Shown piece after piece: positions 45,960-54,659 of a stretch of 64,000 nt of DNA. Origin of the DNA: Bifidobacteriaceae bacterium (GTDB lineage Bacteria > Actinomycetota > Actinomycetes > Actinomycetales > WQXJ01); the NCBI GenBank assembly GCA_031281585.1, contig JAITFE010000086.1, positions 28,830-92,829 of the forward strand, written 5' to 3'. The notes beneath the pieces were generated by a model. That model saw nothing but the letters and a program-made list of their open reading frames with translations. It made no database searches and was not told where the DNA came from. A program made the position numbers and the translations under genes. How positions within the stretch are numbered: the stretch's first letter is position 1; each line of letters begins with the position of its first letter.

Positions 45960-48013
45960 CCGAGAGGCCGTCCACCCTGGTCGCTGGCCGGGCCGCCGAC
46001 CCGGCCAGCCGCAATGCGCGGCGGCGCCGCCGCCGCTTCATAATCGCCGCCGCGGCCTGCGTCGTGGCGCTCGGGGCCGGCGGCGGGACGGCCTTCGCCC
46101 TGAACCGGGCCGGAGGCCCCGCCTACCGCACAGCCGTCGCCGAGCCCGGCTCGGTGGTCCAACAGGCCAGCGGTGTCGGAACGGTCGAGATCGATTCTCA
46201 AGACCAGGCGGCGTTTCCCGTCGCCGGGACGATCGAGGCCGTGGCCGTCAAGGTGGGCGACACGGTCAGCGCCGGCCAAACCCTGGCCTCATTGGACATG
46301 ACAGACCTCAACGAGTCTGTCCAGCAGGCCGAAGAGGCGTTGGCAGACGCAGAGGACCAACTGGCGACAGATCTGGAGGACCAGGCTTCCGGCACCGGAT
46401 CGTCTTCGACCCAGACGACTGGTCTAGAGGCGGTGGCCAGCGAGGGCGCCGCCGCTGGCGCCGTCACCGCCGACTTGCGGGCCGGCGACGGCCTGGTGGT
46501 GTCCAACGCGGTCTACACGGCTTTGGGCCAAGACGGCGGCACTGTCAGCGGCGGTGCCCGGCCGGCCGGGGCCGGCGAGCCGACTGGTCCAACTGACAAC
46601 GCCCCGGCAGAGGTGGACGCGGCGGTGGCGGCGGTCAAGGCCGCCCAAGACGACTTGCTGGCCGCCTACGAGGTGGTCCAGGGCCTGCTCGAAGCCGCTT
46701 CGGTGGGCCTGGAGGCGTCCGATTCGGCTTGTGCCGCCTTCCTGGCGGCCGTTTTCCCTGTCGCCGGCGACTCTTCGGACGACCAGGCGGCCGATGACGG
46801 CGCGGCCGCGCTGGCGGCCATCCAGCAGTCGCTGGTGGACTGCCAGACTGCCATCGCCGCCGCCCAGAACGCGCAAACCGACCTCGGCGCCGCCCAGGCG
46901 GCGCTGATCGAGAAGGCGGCCGCCTTGAACGCGGCCGTCGACAAACTGGCGGCGGCAGTGGATGAGAGCCTCGGATCGGACGGGGGTTCGCCGGAACCGA
47001 CGCCGACGGATCCCGAGACGACAGAACCCGACCCGGCCCAGCCCGGCCCCGGCGAGACTGGCGGAGACGGAACCGGCGGAGGCGAGACCGGCGGAGGGGA
47101 GACTGGCGGAGGCGGAACCGGCGGAGACGTGACCGGCGGCCCTGCGCAAGGCCAAAGCCCAAGCGGCGGCCAGGGTTCGGCGCCCGGCGGGACGGCATCG
47201 GGCGGCCAGGGTTCCGCGCCCGGCGGGACGGCATCGGGCGGCCAAGTCGTCACCGCCGAGCAGATCTTGAGCGACCAAGCCCAGATCAAGTTGCTGGAGG
47301 CGAAACTGGTCATAGCGCGGTCCGAGCGGCAAGCCGGGACTCTGACGGCGGCCATCGGCGGCACGGTGCTGGCGGTGAACGCGGTCGCGGGCGACTCGGT
47401 CAGCGCCGGCCAGGTCGTGGCGGTGGTCGACGCCGGCCAAGGCTTCACCGTCAATTTGACCCTGGGGCTGAGCACAGTCAAAGAGTTGGCCATCGGCAAC
47501 CCGGCGGTCTTCACCGCCGGTTCGACCGACCAGGAGTTGACCGGGCAGATCACCTCGATCGGAATCACCAACCTGTCCAATACCTCTGTCCCGGCCTTCG
47601 CGGTGGCCCTGTCGGTCGACCAGGCCGACGCCAGGCTCTTCGGGGGCGCCAGCGTGACGGTCTTGATCACGGTCGCCAGCAGCGACAATGTGGTGACGGT
47701 GCCGACTTCGGCGGTGCACATCTCCGCCAGCCAGGCGTCGGTGCAAGTGCTGCGGGGCTCGGAACTGACAGAGGCGCCCGTGACGGTGGGCGCGCTGGGG
47801 GCGGAGTTGACGGAAATCGTGGACGGGGTGGCGCTGGGCGACGTGGTAGTGCTGGCGGACCTGTCCAAGGACGTGATCGAGGAGACATCTTCGACTTCCG
47901 GCGGATCATCGTTGGTCGGAAACGGGATGACGACCGGCGGCGGCCTGACGGTCACCGTGGTCCCGCCCGGCGGGGCCGGCGGCGGCCCAATGATGCGCGG
48001 ACGCGGCGGCTGA
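45956..48013 (+). CDS. Second HlyD-family adaptor with long disordered insert
   Basis: A 685-residue protein. An Arg-rich N terminus and a membrane helix precede a lipoyl half (GTIEAVAVKVGDTVSAGQTLASLD). A long Ala-rich coiled coil with an acidic Gly/Glu/Thr-rich insert follows (residues ~340-430, GGETGGG-type repeats). The second lipoyl half is GGTVLAVNAVAGDSVSAGQVVAVVD, and beta-barrel segments with a Gly-rich tail close the protein. It is much longer than usual HlyD/MacA proteins because of the insert. It ends the export operon, giving the system two adaptors. Confidence 0.8.
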   Translation: MTERPSTLVAGRAADPASRNARRRRRRFIIAAAACVVALGAGGGTAFALNRAGGPAYRTAVAEPGSVVQQASGVGTVEIDSQDQAAFPVAGTIEAVAVKVGDTVSAGQTLASLDMTDLNESVQQAEEALADAEDQLATDLEDQASGTGSSSTQTTGLEAVASEGAAAGAVTADLRAGDGLVVSNAVYTALGQDGGTVSGGARPAGAGEPTGPTDNAPAEVDAAVAAVKAAQDDLLAAYEVVQGLLEAASVGLEASDSACAAFLAAVFPVAGDSSDDQAADDGAAALAAIQQSLVDCQTAIAAAQNAQTDLGAAQAALIEKAAALNAAVDKLAAAVDESLGSDGGSPEPTPTDPETTEPDPAQPGPGETGGDGTGGGETGGGETGGGGTGGDVTGGPAQGQSPSGGQGSAPGGTASGGQGSAPGGTASGGQVVTAEQILSDQAQIKLLEAKLVIARSERQAGTLTAAIGGTVLAVNAVAGDSVSAGQVVAVVDAGQGFTVNLTLGLSTVKELAIGNPAVFTAGSTDQELTGQITSIGITNLSNTSVPAFAVALSVDQADARLFGGASVTVLITVASSDNVVTVPTSAVHISASQASVQVLRGSELTEAPVTVGALGAELTEIVDGVALGDVVVLADLSKDVIEETSSTSGGSSLVGNGMTTGGGLTVTVVPPGGAGGGPMMRGRGG
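47165..47236 (+). repeat. Tandem 36-bp repeat inside the second adaptor gene
   Basis: Two 36-bp copies (47165-47200, 47201-47236) differ at one base and encode the Gly/Ser-rich GGQGSAPGGTAS unit; a third copy begins but diverges. The near identity suggests recent duplication and likely length variation between strains. Confidence 0.85.
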
Positions 48014-48175
48014 CGCCGCTATCCCCCGGTTCGGGACGCTAGCGGGACCGTGAGCCTGTCGACCGCCTGGTCACCCGGCGCCTGATCCCCGACCGGTTTC
48101 TCCGGCCGGTTCGCCGCCACGCCGCGGGCGCTGGCGGGATGTTCTGTCTTGGCGGTGGCGCGCCGACAAGGCCCG

Positions 48176-48562
48176 TCAGCCAAGGCCCAAGAAGCGGTCG
48201 GGCTGCCATTGCCTCTTCCCGCACCGGACGCAGTCGTCAGCGCAATGTTCGATTGACTCTTGGCCCGACGTGGAGTGGCCGCCCATCCAGACGTCGTCGA
48301 TGGCGACGGTCTCAATCCAGGTGCTCGTCTCCCAAAGGTGGTCCTCGCCCTCGCGCCCGCACCGGGAGCACACGACTTGGCAAGCCTTTCCCGACGCGGC
48401 CGGTTCCCAGGCGTGCGCGGCCTGCGGGTCGACCGTGCCGCAGCGAACACACTTGCAGGTGCCTTCATACTGGTGCGAGCCTTCCCAATACTCGCGGCAG
48501 CGCCCACATCGAAGGCACTGGCAGTTGTCCCAGCTATGCCCGAAGAGGCAACTCAGCTTCAT
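48176..48562 (-). CDS. Cysteine-rich zinc-ribbon protein of unknown function
   Basis: A 128-residue protein with four CxxC-type clusters: CQCLRCGRC, CKCVRCGT, VCSRCGREGEDH and ADDCVRCGK. They are likely to bind two or more zinc ions. The ATG has an AGGGGGAAG ribosome site. No catalytic motif or membrane segment is seen. It stands alone between the export operon and rdgB. About 200 bp on its far side (48563-48766) contain no supported gene. Confidence 0.65.
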   Translation of the reverse strand: MKLSCLFGHSWDNCQCLRCGRCREYWEGSHQYEGTCKCVRCGTVDPQAAHAWEPAASGKACQVVCSRCGREGEDHLWETSTWIETVAIDDVWMGGHSTSGQESIEHCADDCVRCGKRQWQPDRFLGLG

Positions 48563-48766
48563 CGCTTCCCCCTGCAAGGTGCTCGCACCGGTTAGGAGCG
48601 GCCAAGATAGCACGCCGCGGCTTTCACCGGAAAACACCCTACGGCCCAGCGGCCTCAGCCGGGGACGGGCGCCTGGGCCGGGGCTTGACCCGTCCGGCGG
48701 GGTCCCCGCAAGCGGGCCGCGGGCCGCAGGCCGCCCTCGGAGCGGGCCCGCCCGCGGCCCAGAGCG

Positions 48767-49408
48767 CTACCGCCAGAGCTCGCGGATGGCCGGGGCGAGC
48801 GCCCGGAAGGCTTTCCCGCGATGCGAGATCGCGTTCTTCTGCGCGGGCGTCAATTCCGCGGAGGTGGCGGCGTGGCCGTCCGGGATCAGGATCGGGTCGT
48901 AGCCGAAGCCGCCGGTGCCGCGCGGCTCCCGGGCGAGCCGGCCCGGCATGCGCCCGGTCTCCACCCGCTCGCGCCCGTCCGGCAGGACCAGCGCCGCCGC
49001 GCATTCGAACCAGGCACCCCGGTCTTCCTCGCGGACGTCGCGCAATTGGTCCAGCAGCAGGGTCAGGTTGGCGGCGTCGTCGCCGTGGCCGCCCGCCCAA
49101 CGGGCGGAGAACACCCCCGGCGCGCCGCCCATGGCCGCGACGCACAGCCCCGAATCGTCCGCCACCGCCGGCAGCCCGGTAGCGGCCGCGCACGCGCGGG
49201 CTTTCAGCAGCGCGTTCGCCGCGAAAGTCACCCCGTCCTCGGTTGGGGACGGCGCGTTCAACTCGCCGGCGCCGACAACTTGGAGGGGGCCCAGCGCGTC
49301 TGCGGCCGCCAAGATGGCCCTCAACTCCGCCACTTTGTGCGGGTTGTGGGTGGCCAGCACCAAACGCGGGCCGCCCGCGGCGCCCCCCGGCCCTGCGGCC
49401 ACCATCAT
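48767..49408 (-). CDS. rdgB: Non-canonical purine NTP pyrophosphatase (RdgB/HAM1)
   Basis: A 213-residue enzyme with the substrate motif VLATHNPHKVAELRAIL, FAANALLKARA, ADDSGLCVAAMGGAPGVFSARWAG and a C-terminal GFGYDPILIPDG ... ISHRGKAFRAL. It hydrolyses ITP, dITP and XTP to keep them out of nucleic acids. It lies downstream of rph, the usual actinobacterial order. The extra N-terminal AAGPGG residues make the start slightly uncertain. Confidence 0.93.
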   Translation of the reverse strand: MMVAAGPGGAAGGPRLVLATHNPHKVAELRAILAAADALGPLQVVGAGELNAPSPTEDGVTFAANALLKARACAAATGLPAVADDSGLCVAAMGGAPGVFSARWAGGHGDDAANLTLLLDQLRDVREEDRGAWFECAAALVLPDGRERVETGRMPGRLAREPRGTGGFGYDPILIPDGHAATSAELTPAQKNAISHRGKAFRALAPAIRELWR

Positions 49409-49511
49409 CGGCGCCGCTCCCCCGCCCCCAACGTCGCGGCCTGGCCCGCAACCCTCCCGAGGCCCGCCGCCGGGGCGGGCAAGCCCAGGCGCCCCGATCC
49501 CGGCGGCGCGG

Positions 49512-50246
49512 TCATCCGGCCAGCACCTGCGCCTGCAGGCGGGCCAGCTGCGCGCAGCCGGTCAGGGCCAAGTCCAACAGCCGGTCCAGTTCGACCCGCG
49601 AGAACGGCGCCCGCTCCGCCGTCCCCTGGACCTCGACGAACTTCCCCGAGCCGTCCGCGACCACATTCATGTCGGTTTCGGCACGGACGTCCTCGGAGTA
49701 CGGCAAGTCCAGCATTGGCGTTCCGCCCACAATCCCAACGGAAACGGCCGCGACCGACCCGGTCAACGCCGCCGCCGACTTCCCGACGTAACCTTTGGCG
49801 CGGGCCCACTCGACGGCATCGGCCAATGCGACGTAGGCCCCCGTGATCGAGGCGGTGCGCGTCCCGCCGTCCGCCTGCAGCACGTCGCAGTCCAGTTGGA
49901 TGGTGTTCTCGCCGAGCGCGCGCAGGTCCACCACGGCGCGCAGGGCGCGGCCGATCAGCCGGGAGATCTCGTGGGTGCGCCCACCGATCTTCCCGCGCAC
50001 CGATTCGCGGTCCGTCCGTTCGGCGGTGGCGCGCGGCAGCATCGAGTATTCGGCCGTCACCCAGCCCTCCCCGGTGCCGCGCCGCCACCGGGGCACGCCG
50101 GGGCTGAACGATGCCGCGCACAACACCCGCGTGTTCCCGCACGTTATCAGCGCGGAACCCTCGGCGGTCTCCAGCCAGCCGCGCTCAATCGCCACGTTTC
50201 GAAGTTGGTCTACTGTGCGGCCATCGGCCCGAGTGAATCCAGTCAC
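49512..50246 (-). CDS. rph: Ribonuclease PH
   Basis: A 244-residue phosphorolytic exonuclease that trims tRNA 3' ends. It begins [20 protein letters not shown] and has [60 protein letters not shown] and [15 protein letters not shown] end residues, all typical. In relatives the upstream genes are the MBL protein and murI; here they lie 4.4 kb away, past an insert. Confidence 0.94.
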   Translation of the reverse strand: MTGFTRADGRTVDQLRNVAIERGWLETAEGSALITCGNTRVLCAASFSPGVPRWRRGTGEGWVTAEYSMLPRATAERTDRESVRGKIGGRTHEISRLIGRALRAVVDLRALGENTIQLDCDVLQADGGTRTASITGAYVALADAVEWARAKGYVGKSAAALTGSVAAVSVGIVGGTPMLDLPYSEDVRAETDMNVVADGSGKFVEVQGTAERAPFSRVELDRLLDLALTGCAQLARLQAQVLAG

Positions 50247-50367
50247 AGGCCAAGACCCTACCCGCCCCGGCCGGCTTCCGTGACCTGGGGCCTTGGGCGC
50301 GCCCGCCGCCGCGGGGCGCCGGAGCGCTTGCGGTCAGCGCCGAAGGCCGATGGACGCCGAAACCGCG

Positions 50368-51108
50368 TCAGTCGGCCAACCTATCGAGCGGGGCCGGGAA
50401 GTCTTCGGTCGGAGAGTCGGTGCCGGCTTCGCCCTCGTCACGGACGAGTTGGCGCAGTTCCCGGCGGACGGCTCCGCGTTGGCACGGATCGGCCAGCCGG
50501 AGGCGTCTTGAAAGGCCGCGTGCGGGTCCCGCGCTTGACAGCCACTCATCCGCGGTCGCCAAAGCCGTGGCCGGCGCCCATCCGCGAGCTGTGAGATCGC
50601 CCACAACCTCCTCGATAAGATCGGCCTCGTCGTACGGTCCGGCGAAGACATTCGCCAGCGTGCGTGTCGGCACGACCAATCGCGCAGTGAAATGAATCCA
50701 GCGCTGCATCAGCAGGGTGACGCCGTACAAGCTCATGATCGCCATCCGCTCGGCCTTGAGAGCCGCGTCAGCCCCGACTGTGCCGATCCCTCGAAAATCA
50801 ACCGCCGGGTAAGCGCCGGTTGACATGCCGGGCAGATAACACAGGTCAAAGGGGGCGTCTGCCCAATCTGATCGGTACTTTTGCCGTGTCGCTTCCACTT
50901 GGGCGCACAGCAAGTTCGGATTGAGCGTATTCCCACGCCGCATTGAACACGGATGTTGAATCAAGACGTGGAGGGCACCGTCGCCGAGCCTCAGAACGTC
51001 TCCCGTGAAAAGCGGACGGTACCTCAATTCGGCGGCAGAAACCGGATCCTGGGCGGCGTAGAGGCTGTCGCTCTTGTCCGGCGTTTCAAGATGGGTCAGG
51101 GTCGTCAC
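50368..51108 (-). CDS. Unknown protein, third gene of a TIGR04255/HTH module
   Basis: The family of this 246-residue protein is not recognised. It contains TGDVLRLGDGALHVLIQHPCSMRRG near residues 35-60, a hydrophobic central helix (MSLYGVTLLMQRWIHFTARLVV) and an acidic C terminus. Its start overlaps the HTH gene by 23 bp, so the three leftward genes form one unit. Co-transcription suggests it works with the other two, perhaps as an effector, but this is not shown by any motif. Confidence 0.6.
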   Translation of the reverse strand: MTTLTHLETPDKSDSLYAAQDPVSAAELRYRPLFTGDVLRLGDGALHVLIQHPCSMRRGNTLNPNLLCAQVEATRQKYRSDWADAPFDLCYLPGMSTGAYPAVDFRGIGTVGADAALKAERMAIMSLYGVTLLMQRWIHFTARLVVPTRTLANVFAGPYDEADLIEEVVGDLTARGWAPATALATADEWLSSAGPARGLSRRLRLADPCQRGAVRRELRQLVRDEGEAGTDSPTEDFPAPLDRLAD

Positions 51109-51748
51109 CGCCCCGTGTAAGGCGAACAGAAACCTGTCCGTCTGAGGCCAGATAGGTCTCGAACTCCCGACTGGGCGAATGGCCCCTCCATTCCGGGGCG
51201 AGTTCGTCCAGAACCGCCTCGGGACCTCCGACGCCGGACCACATGAGGGCCAAAACCACGTCGGCCTTCTCCTCCGCCAGCAGATCGATCCCGGTGATGG
51301 TGGTGCCTGCCGCGACTGGCATCTCCAGCCATGTGGCCGGATCCGCGATCATGTAGCTCTCCGCAAGGCGCGTCAAAGCGCGAAGCTTGGCCAGAGCCGC
51401 CCGGTTGCGCGGCGACACAGCCTCGCCGCGACGCCACTTCTGCACAGCGGGGACGCTGACGCCCAGGATGCGGGCGATGTCGCGCCACGCCAGGCCTTCG
51501 GAAGACAGTTCCGCGAGGATGTCAGCCGGAGCCCACCGTGCGAATTGGGCCTGAAGCTCGGCAAGCCGGCTTTGAGCCACCCTATTCTTCAGATCGCTTG
51601 TGCCCCGCTTGAGGTCGGCGGCTTCGGAATGCAGCGACTCGGCCTGCTCAAGGAGTCCCTGCGCGAAGCTTGGCTTGGTCTCGGTGACTTCGATGCCGCC
51701 AAAAGCACGCAAACTGGGTGACTCAGCTCCAGCGGCGATGCTAGCCAC
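51086..51748 (-). CDS. HTH-domain protein, second gene of a TIGR04255/HTH module
   Basis: A 220-residue protein. It has an N-terminal coiled-coil stretch (LLEQAESLHSEAADLKRGTSDLKNRVAQSRLAELQ) and an XRE-like helix-turn-helix (LAWRDIARILGVSVPAVQKWRRGEAVSPRNRAALAKL, residues ~95-130). An unrecognised alpha/beta C-terminal part follows. It resembles antitoxin-type DNA-binding proteins with an extended sensor. The GTG start overlaps the TIGR04255 gene by 8 bp. Confidence 0.65.
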   Translation of the reverse strand: MASIAAGAESPSLRAFGGIEVTETKPSFAQGLLEQAESLHSEAADLKRGTSDLKNRVAQSRLAELQAQFARWAPADILAELSSEGLAWRDIARILGVSVPAVQKWRRGEAVSPRNRAALAKLRALTRLAESYMIADPATWLEMPVAAGTTITGIDLLAEEKADVVLALMWSGVGGPEAVLDELAPEWRGHSPSREFETYLASDGQVSVRLTRGGDDPDPS

Positions 51749-52562
51749 GGTTCAGAACCCTTGCTCTGAGCCGGTCCGTGATGGACCGCTCGAATGCGGC
51801 TTTGGCCGGGACGTGGAGACGGTCAGCCATTTTCATCAGTACCTCAGTCCTGGGCTCCGCAAGGGGGTCGCCTGGCTTCGGAAGCCAGAACGCGTCAGTG
51901 TCCAACAGGAAATAGGGCCCTGACTGGACCTCCGCCCTCGTCAGGTAGGCGGTTGAGGCAAACGCCGAAGGACCGTTGACGGCACCGTACCTGAGCGCAA
52001 GCGAATCCGAACCGCGATTCACCGAGTACAGGATGAGGGACTGCTGTTGCACCAGGGTGAATTCGTCCGGCAGTTCGGGCGCCAACAGGTCCGGGGCAAT
52101 CCAGTCGGCCCAGTCTGGCTCCAGCCCGTCAGTCGGCACTCGGATCTCGTCCACGTAGCGCAGGCCGACCCGCTCAATCCCGTCGATTTCGAGCGTTCCA
52201 TCGGGGCGGGCCAAGAGGCTGAGGGCCGTGCGGATGGCGGAGGAGAAATGCTTCCACCCGCAGTAGGCCGACGCCTCCACGCTGAGCGAATTGGGTCCAT
52301 AGGTGATCGCGAGATCACGGCTTCTGTTGTAGAAGTGATGCAACGGGGCGGGCTGAGAGAAGGCCAAAGAGTCTTCTGCGACCGCAGGATCGAGATTTCG
52401 CCGAATCTGTTGCGGCACGTCGGCACGGTGCAGCGGGGCGAGGTCGGCGAGTAAACGCCTGGTCGCGGCGACGAACTGATCATCGACCCGAGGCGTCGGC
52501 AAGTGCTTGATCTGAAAGAGGGCCAATACCACCGATGGGTTCGCGTACGTTGCCTGGTCCAC
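51741..52562 (-). CDS. TIGR04255 family protein
   Basis: A 273-residue protein. It begins with ANPSVVLALFQIKHLP, has a central YGPNSLSVEASAYCGWKHFSSAI and IERVGLRYVDEIRVP, and ends VLMKMADRLHVPAKAAFERSITDRLRARVLN. These match the TIGR04255 family of uncharacterised proteins, often in accessory loci. A GTG at 52562 is chosen because a good promoter lies six bases upstream, giving a leaderless message. The upstream residues of the open frame show no homology. Confidence 0.75.
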   Translation of the reverse strand: MDQATYANPSVVLALFQIKHLPTPRVDDQFVAATRRLLADLAPLHRADVPQQIRRNLDPAVAEDSLAFSQPAPLHHFYNRSRDLAITYGPNSLSVEASAYCGWKHFSSAIRTALSLLARPDGTLEIDGIERVGLRYVDEIRVPTDGLEPDWADWIAPDLLAPELPDEFTLVQQQSLILYSVNRGSDSLALRYGAVNGPSAFASTAYLTRAEVQSGPYFLLDTDAFWLPKPGDPLAEPRTEVLMKMADRLHVPAKAAFERSITDRLRARVLNRG

Positions 52563-52568
52563 TCGCCA

Positions 52569-52598
52569 AGTATACCGGAACAGCAACCGGAACGGCAA
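52569..52598 (-). promoter_or_regulatory. Promoter of the TIGR04255 module
   Basis: On the minus strand TTGCCG (52593-52598) and TATACT (52569-52574) are 18 bp apart, and TATACT ends six bases before the GTG at 52562. Transcription would begin at or next to the start codon. Confidence 0.65.
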
Positions 52599-52686
52599 CT
52601 GGCGGAAAGGCTTGCCGGTCAGGCGATCAGTGCGCTTATCCGCACATGAGACGCTGTGTTGATATTCGCACCACAGATTGGACGGC

Positions 52687-52953
52687 ATGGAAGAGCGGCC
52701 TCAATGGGCGGTCCTCCGCTCGCCAGCGGATTTGGGCCTGTTCCTGGCCCGACTCCGCGCCGGGCGCGGTTGGACGCAGGCAGATGCCGCCGCGCATTTC
52801 GGCGTGCCGAGGCGATACCTGCACGAATTGGAGCACGCCAAGGAGATCCTCGCGTACACCCGCCTGTTCGAACTGGCGGGCTTGCTGGGAGCGCGAATCA
52901 CAATCGAGGCCGCCAGCCAGGCCGACCTGGAGGCGGATCCATGGCACGCGTGA
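52687..52953 (+). CDS. HipB-like XRE-family DNA-binding protein
   Basis: An 88-residue protein with one helix-turn-helix: LGLFLARLRAGRGWTQADAAAHFGVPRRYLHELEHAKEI, then LFELAGLLGARITIEAAS, the HipB antitoxin plan. It is divergent from the TIGR04255 operon. The following frame (from 52941) overlaps its stop as a toxin gene would, but is broken. It may be an orphan antitoxin. Confidence 0.7.
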   Translation: MEERPQWAVLRSPADLGLFLARLRAGRGWTQADAAAHFGVPRRYLHELEHAKEILAYTRLFELAGLLGARITIEAASQADLEADPWHA

Positions 52954-53238
52954 AAGCGATGCTCCTCCACTTCCCGGAGTCGATCCGGACGGTGGCTCCG
53001 CAGGCGAATGGCAAGGGCGACTCCGCCGCGATCACCGCCTGGGATCTGGTGACGGAAGCCGGGCCTAGGGGAATGCCGCAGGCCCGGCTTGACCGCCTCG
53101 CGGCGGACCTCCTGGACGAATTGGTCACCGCGCTTGAGTCAGAGCACGCGTCTCCCCTTCCACCACGGCGTCCCGCAAGCAGCCTGGAACACCGTCCGCG
53201 TCCGCGCCGAAGAGTTCCAAACCCACCTGCACGCCTGA
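52941..53238 (+). pseudogene. Probable frameshifted partner gene of the HipB-like protein
   Basis: An ATG inside the end of the HipB-like gene opens MARVKAMLLHFPES ... LDRLAADLLDELVTALESEHAS. After about position 53150 that frame turns into Arg/Pro-rich nonsense, while the neighbouring frame reads LPFHHGVPQAAWN ... EEFQTHLHA and stops at 53238, which looks like a natural protein end. A small indel has probably broken the gene. It is not recognisably HipA. Confidence 0.4.
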
Positions 53239-53302
53239 CCCGCCGGGCGACGATGCCGTCCGCCCGCCTCGCCAGCGCCGTTTGCGGCTCGCAGCCCACG
53301 CG

Positions 53303-54034
53303 CTATTGCGCGTACTTCGCGTAGTCCTCCGGCCACAGTTCATAGGCTCGGTCCTGGCTGATCGGCGTGCGGAAGCCGTGCTCATCCGGAGTCAAGAGCC
53401 GGCCGAGCGAAAGCGAATAGTTGATGTCCTCATGCCCGCTTGGATAGAGGGGCTTTGGACCGCCAACGTCAAAACACACGTCCAGGCCCGAAGGGACATA
53501 CACCATCACCGCGCCGTACTCCTCCGTCCATTCCCCGGATGACAAGGCGCCTGTCTCATACCAGATCTCGCGATCGTCAATAAGGGGGCGGCCGCCCGGA
53601 GCGAGTGACTCCTCGTCGACGTAGAACCGACCTTCGAGCACTGTTTGGGCTTGCTCAGCCGACAGAGGGCTGTTGACGTTCCTCTTCCCGTCAATGGTGG
53701 CCTGCAGGCTCGCCCGGACATATTGCTCAAGCGCCGCCAGGTCCACAACGAACTCGGGTGCCGCGTTCGGGCCGCCCGGCTGGGCGCTGCCGACAATCAG
53801 GCCGGGATACGGGTCATCCGGGCTCGGCGTGTATGGGTCATGCGGCGCTGAATCCGCGTCGGAGGCCGCAGGCGCGACGGGCTCCGAGGGCACGGACGGA
53901 GCCGGTTCCTCGCTGGCCGCCTGAACAGTTGGCATGTCACCGCTTTGGGCGGCGCCGCCGCCCCCGCACGCCGCCATTGACGTCGACAACGACAGTGCGA
54001 TAGCCGCAGCCAAACTCGTTTTCCACACCCTCAT
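53303..54034 (-). CDS. Secreted lipoprotein of unknown function
   Basis: A 243-residue protein. The ATG has GGAGGGG seven bases upstream. The lipobox is SMAACGGGG (Cys about 23), followed by a Ser/Pro/Glu/Ala linker to about residue 75, then a folded domain with FVVDLAALEQYVRASLQATIDG, EIWYETGALSSGEWTEEYGAVMVYVPSG and a C-terminal ELWPEDYAKYAQ. No enzyme family is recognised. Confidence 0.7.
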   Translation of the reverse strand: MRVWKTSLAAAIALSLSTSMAACGGGGAAQSGDMPTVQAASEEPAPSVPSEPVAPAASDADSAPHDPYTPSPDDPYPGLIVGSAQPGGPNAAPEFVVDLAALEQYVRASLQATIDGKRNVNSPLSAEQAQTVLEGRFYVDEESLAPGGRPLIDDREIWYETGALSSGEWTEEYGAVMVYVPSGLDVCFDVGGPKPLYPSGHEDINYSLSLGRLLTPDEHGFRTPISQDRAYELWPEDYAKYAQ

Positions 54035-54225
54035 GGGTTTTCCCCTCCGCAGGTCGCCGCAGCACCGGTGGCTGGCCGCGGGTGGTTGATCACGAACGCG
54101 CTACCCACGCACCCCCACGCAAGTTCCCAGGCGGCCGGCGCGGTCCCGCCGGTGGTGGTCGCCTGCCCCGGCGACATGGGCCCAAACCGTCAGACCGATG
54201 ACGAGAGGCGGCTGGCGGAGTCCGC

Positions 54226-54423
54226 CTACCTGTTTTCGCCGGGCACCGGAGACGTGCGCCTCAAATATCCGCCGAGGAGCGGGACCGCAAAGGTCAGTTC
54301 GCCCCGTGCGGGAGACTCCGGCCCCTCTGTAACTGCCTCGCGAAAAGCGTTCAACTCGTCATCGCGTCCAGCCAACCGCGGCGGACTCACACCGAAGGTC
54401 GGAGTGAATGGATTCCGAGCCAC
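54226..54423 (-). pseudogene. Internally deleted AAA-type ATPase gene
   Basis: The 65-codon frame starts NPFTPTFGVSPPRLAGRDDELNAFREAV, the hallmark N terminus of a family of ~400-residue ATPases, then jumps directly to GELTFAVPLLGGYLRR, the hallmark C terminus. The Walker A, Walker B and sensor regions are all missing. A single deletion of about 1 kb joining the ends in frame explains this. The residual peptide is unlikely to work. Confidence 0.65.
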
Positions 54424-54442
54424 GACGACCCCCTCCTGTGCC

Positions 54443-54458
54443 TCTAAAGCCCTTTAGA
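54443..54458. promoter_or_regulatory. Inverted repeat upstream of the deleted ATPase gene
   Basis: TCTAAAG-CC-CTTTAGA is a perfect palindrome 20 bp before the GTG of the deleted ATPase gene. It is A/T-rich in a GC-rich setting and may be an old operator. Nothing else was found in 54459-54659. Confidence 0.35.
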
Positions 54459-54659
54459 ATAGCCCTAACGCTCCTGGTCAGACGGCACATCCGGATCTTA
54501 GACGCGCGGGACCACGGCCAACGGGCCTTCTCCATGATGGCGCGCGGATCCTCAGGCCCCAGGCCGGTGGAGCCGGGCAAGGCGGCACCGGGTCGGGCCG
54601 CCAAGCCCGTGTCGCTCGGCACGTTCAGGGGCGGTCGCGCTTCTGCGGGCGCGCGTTGT

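Noticed and set aside
48019..48175. A possible small gene just after the second adaptor
   Set aside because: The open frames here are shadows of the zinc-ribbon gene region, without a ribosome site or motif.
54068..54457. A plus-strand open frame over the deleted ATPase gene
   Set aside because: The minus strand gives the recognisable ATPase ends; the plus-strand product has no motif.
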